DNA of 64,000 nt from DATLSM01 sp963722965. Lineage in GTDB: Bacteria > Actinomycetota > Thermoleophilia > Solirubrobacterales > 70-9. This document shows, piece by piece, positions 1 through 7,342 of this stretch. A program made the translations under genes and the position numbers. Positions within the stretch are counted from its first letter, which is position 1. The number at the start of each line of letters is the position of its first letter. Below the pieces are notes generated by a model. It did no database searches, was not told the DNA's origin, and saw nothing but the letters and a program-made list of their open reading frames with translations. The DNA is taken from the NCBI GenBank assembly GCA_963722965.1, contig CAVROX010000013.1, positions 69,084-133,083 on the forward strand, written 5' to 3'.

Positions 1-214
1 TCGCAAGCAGGGTGATCAGGCTCTGGTGGACCTCGAGGTAGCGGCCATCGATGCGGTCATCGTCGGCGACGACGATCTGGGCCAGCTCGACGTCTTGGTG
101 CTCGATCGCCTCCAGGGTGCGCTCAAGGGCGGAATTGACCATCTCCAGACCCTCAAGGGCGCTCCCCTCAAGCCGCTCGAGCTCCTCTTGGTAGTAGCTC
201 CTGGTCTCCGCCAT
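1..214 (-). CDS. phoU: Phosphate transport system regulator PhoU (5' part only)
   Basis: The minus strand reads an ATG at 214 followed by about 71 codons starting MAETRSYYQEELERLEG, continuing to the window edge. This is the first helical repeat of PhoU, including the acidic stretch ELAQIVVADDDRID typical of the metal-binding face. PhoU restrains the Pst transporter and the Pho sensor under phosphate sufficiency. The ATG shares one base with the pstB stop (TGATG), so the two are probably translationally coupled as the last genes of the pst operon. The C-terminal two thirds lie outside the window. Confidence 0.85.
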   Translation of the reverse strand, partial: MAETRSYYQEELERLEGSALEGLEMVNSALERTLEAIEHQDVELAQIVVADDDRIDGRYLEVHQSLITLLA

Positions 215-1051
215 CAGCCGAACTTTCCGGTCACGTACTGCTCGGTGCGCTCGTCCTCGGGGTTGGTGAAGAGCTTCTCGGTGGGGCCGACCTCGATCAG
301 CTCGCCGTTGAGCATGAAGGCGGTGGCGTCGGCGACCCGCGCCGCCTGCTGCATGTTGTGGGTGACGATGACGATCGTGTACCCGCTCCTTCAGCTCGCC
401 GATCAGCTCCTCGATCTTCAGGGTCGCGACCGGGTCAAGCGCCGAGCAGGGCTCGTCCATCAGCAGCACCTCCGGGTCGACCGCCAGCGCCCGGGCGATG
501 CAGAGGCGCTGCTGCTGGCCGCCGGAGAGTCCCACCCCCGGTGCCTTGAGCCGGTCTTTGACCTCCTCCCAAAGACCGGCGCCGCGGAGGGCCTCGCGGC
601 CACGATCGTCGATCTCAGAGCGCGAAGCGCCGGTCAGCCGCAATCCCGCAGTGACGTTGTCGAAGACCGACATCGTCGGGAACGGGTTCGGTTTCTGGAA
701 GACCATCCCGACCGAGCGCCGCACGGCGACGACGTCGATCCGCGGGTCATATAGGTCGATGCCGTCGAGCAGCACCTCGCCCTCGGCCCGCGCCCCCGGG
801 ATCTCCTCGTGCATTCGGTTGATGCAGCGCACCATCGTCGACTTGCCACAGCCCGAGGGGCCAATGATCGCGGTGACCTTGCCTGAGTCAAAGCCCAGAC
901 CGACCCCGCGCACGGCGTGGTTGGTCCCGTAGTAGGCGTGCAGGTCGCGCAGCTCGACGTTGCCGACCTCGCGACGGCGGGCCGCCGGGCGCAGGGTGCT
1001 CACGGGATCGACCCGCAGCGGCTGTTCGGATTGCTTGGCTACCCGACTCAT
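214..1051 (-). CDS. pstB: Phosphate ABC transporter ATPase PstB (one frameshift)
   Basis: This is the cytoplasmic ATPase of the high-affinity phosphate importer. Reading from ATG 1051, the minus strand encodes Walker A GPSGCGKST, the PstB-typical VFQKPNPFPTMS, the signature LSGGQQQR and Walker B VLLMDEPCSALDP. The frame breaks near 382-384, where a run of three C's appears to need only two: after ELKER the next frame gives YTIVIVTHNMQQAARVAD and runs to the expected end VTGKFG. The gene is 838 bases, three-fold plus one, consistent with a single inserted base. The start overlaps the pstA stop (ATGA). A functional gene with a sequencing error is likelier than a pseudogene. Confidence 0.88.
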
Positions 1052-1932
1052 CCTGTCATCCCTTTGCGCGAACGGGCAAAGAAGGTGCGGGCGAGGACGT
1101 TGAGGGCGAGGACGAAGGCGATCAGGACCAAGGCGGCTGCCCAGGCCTGGGTGTGGGCTTCAGGGCTTGGCTCCTGGGAGGAGCGGAAGATGAAGACCGG
1201 GATCGAGGCCAGCGCCTGGCTCGGGTTGGTCTGGACGCCCTGGGTGAAGATCGAGGAGAGCAGGATCAGCGGCGCCGTCTCCCCCGCCACCCTCGCGACC
1301 GCGAGCAGGGAGCCGGTGATCAGCCCGCCGGTCGCGGTTGGAACGGTGATCCGGATCGTCGTTCGCCAGCGGGCGATCCCGAGCGCGTGGGCTGCCTCCT
1401 TGAGGGTGCCGGGCACCAGGGTCAGCACCTCCTGGCCGGTGCGGGCAACGATCGGCAGCATGATGATCGCCAGCGCGACCGAGGCGGCGAGTGCGCTCTG
1501 CTGTTGGCCGGCGACGAGAAGGCCGTAGATGAAGATTCCGGTGATGATCGTCGGCACGCCATTCAGCACGTCGAGCACGAAGCGAACGGCGTGTCCGATT
1601 CGCTCGGGGGCGAACTCGGTCGTGTAGATCGCGACCCCCAGGCCGACCGGAATTGCCATCGCCGCAGCCAGGCCGACCATGATCGCGGAGCCGACGATCG
1701 CGTTGGAGATGCCGCCGCCGGCTTCGCCGAAGAGCGCTGTCGGCGTCGTCAGGAAGTGGATGCTGAGCGCACCGATCCCCTTCAGCAGCACCGAGCCGAC
1801 CACGATCAGCAAGACGGCGACGGCGAGCAGGGTCGCCACCGTGCAGGAGGCCTCGACCAGCCGGTTGACCCGCTTGCGCCGCCGCATGTTGCCGCGGTCG
1901 ACCGACAGCGCGTGTTCGATCCCGCCACTCAC
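1048..1932 (-). CDS. pstA: Phosphate ABC transporter permease PstA
   Basis: A 294-residue inner-membrane permease subunit. After a basic N-terminus there are about six hydrophobic segments (first around residues 30-50). The cytoplasmic EAA-type loop that contacts PstB lies near residues 179-195 (KEAAHALGIARWR). Length and topology match PstA. It overlaps pstB downstream and pstC upstream by four bases each (ATGA), so pstC-pstA-pstB-phoU reads as one coupled operon with pstS. Confidence 0.93.
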   Translation of the reverse strand: MSGGIEHALSVDRGNMRRRKRVNRLVEASCTVATLLAVAVLLIVVGSVLLKGIGALSIHFLTTPTALFGEAGGGISNAIVGSAIMVGLAAAMAIPVGLGVAIYTTEFAPERIGHAVRFVLDVLNGVPTIITGIFIYGLLVAGQQQSALAASVALAIIMLPIVARTGQEVLTLVPGTLKEAAHALGIARWRTTIRITVPTATGGLITGSLLAVARVAGETAPLILLSSIFTQGVQTNPSQALASIPVFIFRSSQEPSPEAHTQAWAAALVLIAFVLALNVLARTFFARSRKGMTG

Positions 1933-2918
1933 AGCGCCTCGGCCTCAGTCAGGGTCACGTCGGTGTCCTTCAACCTTCCCCGGCCGACGATGATCCGGGC
2001 GATCACGTTGACGATCACCGCGAGGGCCAAAAGGATCACCCCGAGGTAGGCGAGCGAGCTCCTTTGCAGTTCTGAGGGCGCCCCTATGAACTGGGAGGCG
2101 ATCTGCGCCGCCAGCGTCCCGCCGGTGTGAAAGAGGGAGACGTTGATCGCGCTCGCCCCACCGATCACCTGCGCCACCGCGATCGCCTCACCGATCGCGC
2201 GACCAAGGCCGAGGATGGTCGCGCCGACGATGGCGGCGCGTGAGGAGGGAAGCACGACCTGGCGGACCATCTCCCAGCGGGTGGCGCCGAGCGCATAGGA
2301 GCCCTCCTTGAGGTCCCCGGGCACCGTCTCGAAGACCTCCCGGGTAACGCTGGTGATGATCGGAGTGATCATGATCGTGAGGATGAACGCGGCGGTGAGG
2401 TAACCGAAGGCCGACGGTTCACCGCTGAAGATGGGAAGGAACCCGAGCACGCTCTTTAGCGCCGGCTCGATCGTCTCGTGCATAACCGGGCCGAGCACGA
2501 GGATCCCCCAGAGGCCGAGAATGACGCTGGGGATCGCCGCCAGCATGTCGACCAGGGTCGCCAACGGACGCCTCAGCCGCCCCGAGGCCAGCTCGGTCAG
2601 ATAGATCGAGATCGCGATCGAGAGCGGCGCCGCAAACAGCAGTGCGATCGCCGAGGTGATCACGGTCCCGTAGAGGAAGGGAGCGGCGCCGAAGCGTTCG
2701 GCGACGGGGTTCCAGTCGTTGGTGGTGATGAAGCCGATGCCGAACTTCGAGATCGCCGGCCCGGCGAGGTGGACCGTCTCATAGACGATCCCCGCGATCG
2801 CCGCCACGGCGACCGCCGCCGCCAGCGCGGAGAGGCCCAGCAGCAGCGGGTCGCCGATGCGATCTTTGAGGTTGCGCCGAGCCCGCAGAACCGGGGTGCG
2901 GAGGGCTCCTGCCTCCAT
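1929..2918 (-). CDS. pstC: Phosphate ABC transporter permease PstC
   Basis: A 329-residue membrane permease that pairs with PstA. The first membrane segment is near residues 28-50, and a long periplasmic loop follows (FITTNDWNPVAERFGA, a PstC hallmark). The EAA-like coupling loop is KEGSYALGATRWEMV near residues 200-215. The gene starts three bases after the pstS stop and overlaps pstA by four bases, so it is the second gene of the operon. Confidence 0.94.
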   Translation of the reverse strand: MEAGALRTPVLRARRNLKDRIGDPLLLGLSALAAAVAVAAIAGIVYETVHLAGPAISKFGIGFITTNDWNPVAERFGAAPFLYGTVITSAIALLFAAPLSIAISIYLTELASGRLRRPLATLVDMLAAIPSVILGLWGILVLGPVMHETIEPALKSVLGFLPIFSGEPSAFGYLTAAFILTIMITPIITSVTREVFETVPGDLKEGSYALGATRWEMVRQVVLPSSRAAIVGATILGLGRAIGEAIAVAQVIGGASAINVSLFHTGGTLAAQIASQFIGAPSELQRSSLAYLGVILLALAVIVNVIARIIVGRGRLKDTDVTLTEAEAL

Positions 2919-2921
2919 CGT

Positions 2922-3968
2922 CTAGCTGCCGATTTTGGCGATCGCCTTTTTATCGGCGGCGACGACCTGTGGCGGCAGCGGCGCGAAGTCAAGCGGCGGC
3001 CCGTATTCCTGGCCGGGGCCGATCGCATAGGTGATGAACTTCTGCAGCGCACCCGCCTTGGAGGAAGTGAGCGGCACGATCACGTAGGTGTAGGTCGAGA
3101 TCGGGTATGCGCCCTTGGCCGATGGGGGCAGGTCGGCGAGTGAGATTGAGTTGTCCTTGTTGATCGTCTTCACCGCGCTCGCCGCGGCTTCGACGCTCTT
3201 TACCCCCGGGAGCGGGAAGTTGCCGGCCGAGTTTTCGACCAGCGGCATGCTGAGCTTGTTGGAGAGCGCGTAGGCGAGACCGACGTAACCAATCGCCCCG
3301 TCGGTCTGGGAGATCGCGGCCGAGACCCCGTCGTTGCCTTCGGCGCCGGTGCCTTCCGGGAACTTGACGCTGGTCGAGGTGCCGACCTTCGACTTGAATT
3401 CGGGGTCGATCGTCGAGAGGTAGTTGGTGAACGCGTAGGTATCGCCGCTGCCGTCGCTGCGGTAGATCGGGCTGATCTTGGTGCTCGGCAGGCTGGCGCC
3501 CGGATTGAGCTTGGCGATCGCCGGGTCGTTCCAGCTGGTGATCTTGCCGAGGTAGATCTCGGCCAGGACCGTGCCGCTCAGTTTCAGGTTCTTCGGCGCG
3601 CCCTTGAGGTTGTAGGCGGGCACCGTGCCGCTCAGCGCCCAGGGGATCTGCTCGACGCCGTTTGCTTCCTTGAACTGGTCGGCAGTGAGCGGCGCGTCGG
3701 AGGCGCCGAAGTCAACCGTGCGGGAGGTGATCTGGGCGATCCCGCCGCCGCTGCCGATCGCCCCGTAGGTGACCGTTTCTTTCGTCTTCGCGGCATAGCC
3801 CGACTGCCACTTGGACATCAGCGGCGCGACCAGGGTGCTGCCGGCGCCAACCAGGGGCGAGCCGGGCGAGCTTGTGCTGCCGGTGCTGCTTGAAGATGAG
3901 CTGCCGCAGGCGCTGATTCCGATCGTGAGCGCGGCTAGGGCGCCAACGCTGAGAACTCTCCTGGTCAC
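2922..3968 (-). CDS. pstS: Phosphate-binding lipoprotein PstS
   Basis: The extracellular phosphate receptor of the Pst system (348 aa). The N-terminus is a lipoprotein signal: basic MTRR, a hydrophobic core and lipobox ISAC with the lipidated Cys at residue 21, followed by a Ser/Gly-rich linker. Mature-domain motifs that line the phosphate site are visible: VGAGSTLVAPL, GSGGGIAQI, and YRSDGSGDTYAFTNYL. It is the first gene of the operon, downstream of a Pho-box-like array, as expected for induction at low phosphate. Confidence 0.95.
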   Translation of the reverse strand: MTRRVLSVGALAALTIGISACGSSSSSSTGSTSSPGSPLVGAGSTLVAPLMSKWQSGYAAKTKETVTYGAIGSGGGIAQITSRTVDFGASDAPLTADQFKEANGVEQIPWALSGTVPAYNLKGAPKNLKLSGTVLAEIYLGKITSWNDPAIAKLNPGASLPSTKISPIYRSDGSGDTYAFTNYLSTIDPEFKSKVGTSTSVKFPEGTGAEGNDGVSAAISQTDGAIGYVGLAYALSNKLSMPLVENSAGNFPLPGVKSVEAAASAVKTINKDNSISLADLPPSAKGAYPISTYTYVIVPLTSSKAGALQKFITYAIGPGQEYGPPLDFAPLPPQVVAADKKAIAKIGS

Positions 3969-4040
3969 GGCGATTCTCCTTACCTAGAGGGCCATCCACC
4001 GACCACGCTCCCAGCCCTGCCCGCACAGCGTGTTATTCGG

Positions 4041-4068
4041 CTGTATCGAACATGTAAAAGATATGTAA
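4041..4068 (-). promoter_or_regulatory. Pho-box-like array of three 11-bp-spaced repeats upstream of pstS
   Basis: On the plus strand the elements CTGTAT (4041), ATGTAA (4052) and ATGTAA (4063) recur every 11 bases; read toward pstS they are TTACAT, TTACAT and ATACAG. Direct repeats at 11-bp spacing are the binding geometry of PhoB/PhoP-type winged-helix regulators, and the array ends about 73 bases before the pstS start. The adjacent genes encode two regulators of that fold. The match is by eye, with no footprint data. Confidence 0.65.
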
Positions 4069-4104
4069 CTGAGGGAGCGGTGCCGACCGGAGCGCTGGGC
4101 GGCA

Positions 4105-4434
4105 TCAGCCATCCGGGGAGAAGCGGTACCCGATCCCGTTATGGGTGTGGATCAGGCACGTCTCCGGCAACGCCTCGCCGAGCTTTGCGCGAAGGCGGCT
4201 GACGTAGACGTCGACCGAGCGATCGGCGTGGCGGGGATGGCGGCCCCAGACCTCCTCGTAGAGCTCCTCCCGAGTCATGATCCGCTGCGGGTGGGCCGCG
4301 AGCGTGACCAGCAGCTGCAGCTCGCGCATGGTGAGGCTGAGCGGGCGTCCATCGACCAGCGCCGCGTGCTCATCGGGGCGGATCTCCAGACGCTCGGCCG
4401 CCTGCCGCTGTGGGCTCCCGTTGTTACCCGCCAT
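4105..4434 (-). CDS. Stand-alone OmpR/PhoB-type winged-helix DNA-binding protein (no receiver domain)
   Basis: The 109-residue product is almost entirely a Trans_reg_C winged helix (about residues 14-108): LTMRELQLLVTLAAHPQRI, REELYEEVWG, the recognition-helix segment RSVDVYVSRLRAKLG and the wing HTHNGIGYRFSP. No receiver domain precedes it; upstream in frame there are stops and no Asp-pocket motifs. It lies between the Pho-box-like array and a complete response regulator on the same strand, 77 bases apart. It could be a constitutive or partner-controlled regulator of pst. Its wing sequence resembles that of its neighbour, suggesting duplication. Function is inferred from fold and context. 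Confidence 0.8.
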   Translation of the reverse strand: MAGNNGSPQRQAAERLEIRPDEHAALVDGRPLSLTMRELQLLVTLAAHPQRIMTREELYEEVWGRHPRHADRSVDVYVSRLRAKLGEALPETCLIHTHNGIGYRFSPDG

Positions 4435-4511
4435 TCACATCGAGGATGGCGGCAGATAGCGAAGCACCGGTTACCTCGGCGTGAAGCAGTTGTGAACGAG
4501 TTGTGAAGCGC

Positions 4512-5297
4512 TCAGGCGGCAGAGAGCCGCTCGGCCTGTGGCGAGCGCTCCGCCGAGAGCGCTTGCGCAAGCGCCTCGCCGGTGAGTCCGGGCACCGGCT
4601 CAGGGTCAAAGCGGTATCCGACCCCGAAGTGGGTGTGGATGTAGCTCCAGCTCGGCGAGCGTCGCTCGAGCTTTTGGCGGAGCTTGCGGATAAAGACGTC
4701 GACCGAGCGGTCACCGTGGGCCATCGCGTATCCCCAGACCCGCTGGTAGATCGTCTCGCGCTCGAGCACCTGGCCCTTTGCCTCGGCCAGCAGATGCAGC
4801 AGCTCGAACTCCCGGCGGGTGAGGTCGAGGCTGCTGTCGCTGACGAAAGCCTGGAACTGGTCGGCGCGGATCTCCAGCTCGCCGGCGATCAGCGGGCCGG
4901 CCTCGGCTTGGGATTGACTGCGTCGGCGCCGGCGCGAGACCGCCTCAATCCGGGCCATCGCCTCCTCGGGGTGGCAGGGCTTGGTGATCCAGTCATCCAC
5001 ACCAAGGCGCAGGCCCCGCACCCGTTGAGCCACCGTTGAGCGGCCGGTGCAGACGAGGACCCCGAGGTCGGGAAGCAAGCCGCAGACCCGCTCGAGGTAG
5101 GTCCAGCCTTCCTCGCCCAGCACGGAGGGGTCAAGCAGCAGGGCGTTCAGCTTCATTGCCACCAGCTCCTCGGGGGGGACGGCGCCGGCCACCTGTCGCA
5201 GCTGCCAGCCGGCGATCTCGGTGCGCTTGGAGAGCACCGTCACAAAGCCGCTGTCGGTGTCGATAACCGCGAGCCTGATGGTCTGCTGTGAGTTCAA
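4512..5297 (-). CDS. OmpR/PhoB-family response regulator
   Basis: A 261-aa two-domain regulator. The receiver domain (about 8-120) has the acidic pair D13/D15, phosphoacceptor D55 (ALLLDPS), T83 and K105 (ITKPCHPEE). The winged helix spans about 140-232 (RSVDVFIRKLRQKLE, HTHFGVGYRFDP). The start is a TTG at 5297; no better codon is present. No histidine kinase is encoded nearby, so the partner kinase is elsewhere or absent. Position upstream of pst suggests a PhoP/RegX3-like role, but sequence alone does not separate it from other OmpR members. Confidence 0.88.
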   Translation of the reverse strand: MNSQQTIRLAVIDTDSGFVTVLSKRTEIAGWQLRQVAGAVPPEELVAMKLNALLLDPSVLGEEGWTYLERVCGLLPDLGVLVCTGRSTVAQRVRGLRLGVDDWITKPCHPEEAMARIEAVSRRRRRSQSQAEAGPLIAGELEIRADQFQAFVSDSSLDLTRREFELLHLLAEAKGQVLERETIYQRVWGYAMAHGDRSVDVFIRKLRQKLERRSPSWSYIHTHFGVGYRFDPEPVPGLTGEALAQALSAERSPQAERLSAA

Positions 5298-5461
5298 GTT
5301 GGCGGTGCCGATTCGGGATTCAGAGCAACAGCTCGTTTGGCTGCTTTCTGAGTGGCCGATTCTATGCGTCGGTGAGGACGGGCGCCTGCCGGAATCCTAG
5401 CGGCTCACAGGATTTTCACACCTCAAAGCGCCCAAATTGCGGGAAGCCGGGCGATCGCGGG

Positions 5462-5478
5462 AGCGCTTGCGCTAGATT
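5462..5478 (+). promoter_or_regulatory. Promoter -10 (TAGATT) of a probably leaderless mRNA, abutting a GCGC palindrome
   Basis: TAGATT at 5473-5478 ends seven bases before the GTG at 5486, so transcription would begin at or next to the start codon. The imperfect palindrome AGCGC-TT-GCGCT (5462-5473) runs directly into the -10. The same arrangement (palindrome then TAGACT) precedes pepA. No Shine-Dalgarno sequence is present. Confidence 0.5.
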
Positions 5479-5485
5479 GACGCCC

Positions 5486-5725
5486 GTGAAGCGCGCGCTC
5501 GCCCTCTTCCTTGCCGCCTGCTCGATCCTGCTCGTTGCCGCGCCGGCGGCCCTGGCCGCGGACGGCGTTGGCCTGGCGGGACCGGCCACCGACAAGACGG
5601 TCACCTTCTTTTGCTTTGGCTTGATCATCTTCTTCGCCGTGCTTGTGATCGTAATGTCGTTGATCCAGGGCAGGCTGGAGAAGCGCAAAGAACGGCGTCG
5701 CTATGACCTCGAACGCTACGGCTGA
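5486..5725 (+). CDS. Small single-pass membrane protein with signal peptide, function unknown
   Basis: The 79-aa product starts at GTG 5486, chosen because it begins a good signal peptide (VKRALALFLAACSILLVAAP, Ala-rich cleavage region) and sits just after a -10 box. A second hydrophobic helix follows at about residues 41-62 (FFCFGLIIFFAVLVIVMSLI), then a basic cytoplasmic tail (EKRKERRRYDLERYG). It resembles the small conserved actinobacterial membrane proteins of unknown role. It is transcribed divergently from the response regulator and converges on the HD-domain gene. Confidence 0.7.
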   Translation: MKRALALFLAACSILLVAAPAALAADGVGLAGPATDKTVTFFCFGLIIFFAVLVIVMSLIQGRLEKRKERRRYDLERYG

Positions 5726-5730
5726 GGCCC

Positions 5731-6579
5731 TCAGCTCAGCCTGAAGCCGCTCAGCAGACGCTTCTCGCTCTCGCCCTCGATCTCCGCCACGACTTCGATC
5801 CGACCCTCCAGCGGGGTGCCGCGGATCTTCGTCGCCAACAGGTCGTCGACCTGGAAAATTCCGGCCGAGTTATTGAGTTCGATCTCGATCCGCACGGGCC
5901 GCTCCTGCCCTGCCTCGATCCGCACCGCGTCGACCGCCGCGGCGGAGATCGAGTGGATCCCCTCCTGGCCGGCCTCGATCGGGAGCCGGGTGCGCCCCTG
6001 GGCCATGTCGAGCGCGTCGGCGACCCGGACCACCCCGGCCTCGACCGTGTAGGGCTCCCCGCGGCGGCGGTGACCGATGATCGCGTGGAGGATCTCCGAG
6101 GCGACGATCGTGCGCTGGGGCTCTTTATAGGAGCTGGCGAGGAGGCGATCGAGGGCGCCGGCGGCGAGGAAGAGGCTGTAGGTCTCGTGGTCGGCGCGGT
6201 GGATCGACATGCCGACGTCGTGCAGGAGGGCGCCCCCGGCGACGATCACCTCGGCGTCGCGCGGGCTCATCCCGTGGTCGGCGACGATCGCCGGCTCGAC
6301 CCCGGCTTTGAGCAGGAGGCGGAGGAGGCGAAGGGAGATGTTGAGGACGATCTGCATGTGGACCCACGAGTGATCCGACATCCCCAATCGCTCGGCGTGG
6401 ACCTGGGACATGTACCACCAGGTCCGCACCTGCTCGTCCTCGTTGACCGCCTCAAGGAACCCCTCGAGCTTGCGGTTGCCGCGGGTCGGGGCGCGGACGC
6501 GGGCCTCGGCCACCGCCTCGCGCGGCGGCTTGCGGCTCGGCCCATGAGGGTCGGGGGTGGGAACGCGCTCGCCGCTCAT
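5731..6579 (-). CDS. HD-domain phosphohydrolase
   Basis: A 282-residue soluble protein with an HD metal-dependent phosphohydrolase domain at about 60-200. Candidate metal ligands are H70 or H74 in DHSWVHM, the HD pair H120-D121 (ALLHDVGMSIHR), H131 and D188 (RVADALDMA). The first 35 residues are basic and disordered. The C-terminal 70 residues look like a beta-rich domain of unknown role. HD proteins of this kind hydrolyse nucleotides or phosphate esters; the substrate cannot be told here. A hairpin separates it from the upstream Rpf-like gene. Confidence 0.8.
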   Translation of the reverse strand: MSGERVPTPDPHGPSRKPPREAVAEARVRAPTRGNRKLEGFLEAVNEDEQVRTWWYMSQVHAERLGMSDHSWVHMQIVLNISLRLLRLLLKAGVEPAIVADHGMSPRDAEVIVAGGALLHDVGMSIHRADHETYSLFLAAGALDRLLASSYKEPQRTIVASEILHAIIGHRRRGEPYTVEAGVVRVADALDMAQGRTRLPIEAGQEGIHSISAAAVDAVRIEAGQERPVRIEIELNNSAGIFQVDDLLATKIRGTPLEGRIEVVAEIEGESEKRLLSGFRLS

Positions 6580-6603
6580 CGCGCGCTCATCGTCGCAGCC
6601 AGG

Positions 6604-6639
6604 GCGGCGGGGAGGGCCGTGGATCGCCCTCCCCGCCGC
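6604..6639 (-). terminator. Perfect 13-bp inverted repeat after the Rpf-like gene
   Basis: Arms at 6604-6616 and 6627-6639 (GCGGCGGGGAGGG and its exact complement) flank a 10-base loop. The hairpin starts four bases after the stop codon of the Rpf-like gene. There is no U-tract, so it may be a U-less actinobacterial terminator or an mRNA 3'-end stabiliser. Confidence 0.5.
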
Positions 6640-6642
6640 GGC

Positions 6643-7128
6643 TCAGCCGCAGACGGGCCAGGGGCTTGGGCCCGAGCGCGCGTACAGCAGCGCGGCGCGG
6701 TAGGTCTGTTCGGCGGGCGAGGCCGCCGCCGGGTCACCGCTGCCGCCAACCGAGGCCCAGGTGCCGTAATCGAACTGGTAAAGGCCGCGGTAGGTGCCGC
6801 CGGCTGAGACCGCGCGCGGGTTGCCGCCGGACTCACAGGCGGCGATCGCTTCAAGGGTGGAGAGATTGACGCCAGCGGGAAGCTGGGTCGGGCCCAACCG
6901 ATCCCGCGCCCGCAACCTCGCGCGGCGTTCTGCGCGGAGCCGCCCCGCCTCGCTGTGGACCTCCCGTTCAAACTGTGCGACCGGGCGCTGGAGCGCGTTC
7001 GCCTGCGCGGGCCGGTAGTCGGGGAGCGCGACCCGCGCAGCGGGGCCGCCGCCCGCGGCGAGGGCGGCGGCCGGAGAGGCGATGATCGCGATCAGGGCAG
7101 GGACAAAATATGTGCGTTTTGTGAGCAA
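6643..7128 (-). CDS. Secreted Rpf-like transglycosylase-domain protein
   Basis: A 161-aa secreted protein. Residues 1-25 form a signal peptide ending in LAAGGG, then a charged linker leads to a C-terminal resuscitation-promoting-factor/lysozyme-like domain (about 88-161). The motif AIAACESGGN contains the catalytic Glu at residue 99, and the fold signature YRGLYQFDYGTWASVGG follows. C98 and the penultimate Cys at residue 160 can form the family's disulfide. Such enzymes cleave peptidoglycan glycan strands during growth or resuscitation. The start is a TTG at 7128, the first that opens the signal peptide. Confidence 0.85.
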   Translation of the reverse strand: MLTKRTYFVPALIAIIASPAAALAAGGGPAARVALPDYRPAQANALQRPVAQFEREVHSEAGRLRAERRARLRARDRLGPTQLPAGVNLSTLEAIAACESGGNPRAVSAGGTYRGLYQFDYGTWASVGGSGDPAAASPAEQTYRAALLYARSGPSPWPVCG

Positions 7129-7162
7129 GCGCGGGACCCTGCACCGATCGCCGCCACAAAAA

Positions 7163-7178
7163 GGTGACCGAGCTCACA
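7163..7178 (-). promoter_or_regulatory. CRP/GlxR-like site upstream of the Rpf-like gene
   Basis: Read toward the Rpf-like gene the site is TGTGA-GCTCGG-TCACC, one base off the CRP-family consensus TGTGA-N6-TCACA. It lies 34 bases before the start codon. CRP control of an rpf gene is known in mycobacteria (rpfA, Rv3676); here it is inferred from the motif only. Confidence 0.45.
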
Positions 7179-7225
7179 TACCGGCTCGCAAACGTGCCGA
7201 TCCTCACTTGTGCAGGCACAAACTG

Positions 7226-7271
7226 CGCCTGCCCTGCACGATCGCCTGAAGGCGATCGTGCAGGGCAGGCG
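7226..7271. repeat. Perfect 21-bp inverted repeat with TGAA loop
   Basis: Left arm 7226-7246 and right arm 7251-7271 are exact reverse complements with the four-base loop TGAA at 7247-7250. It lies between the divergent Rpf-like and purU genes, so it is not a simple 3' terminator for either. The rest of the 214-base intergenic region holds the CRP-like site and nothing else recognised. Confidence 0.9.
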
Positions 7272-7342
7272 GCGCCGATCCGGCGCAGCCGCCGCCTTCG
7301 CGAGATGATCTATCGATCGCCGAGCGCCCCACATCACGCCTT

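Noticed and set aside
7129..7342. c-di-AMP (ydaO-type) riboswitch before the rpf-like gene, as in other Actinobacteria
   Set aside because: The conserved sequence blocks of that class were not found; only a CRP-like site and a perfect hairpin are visible.
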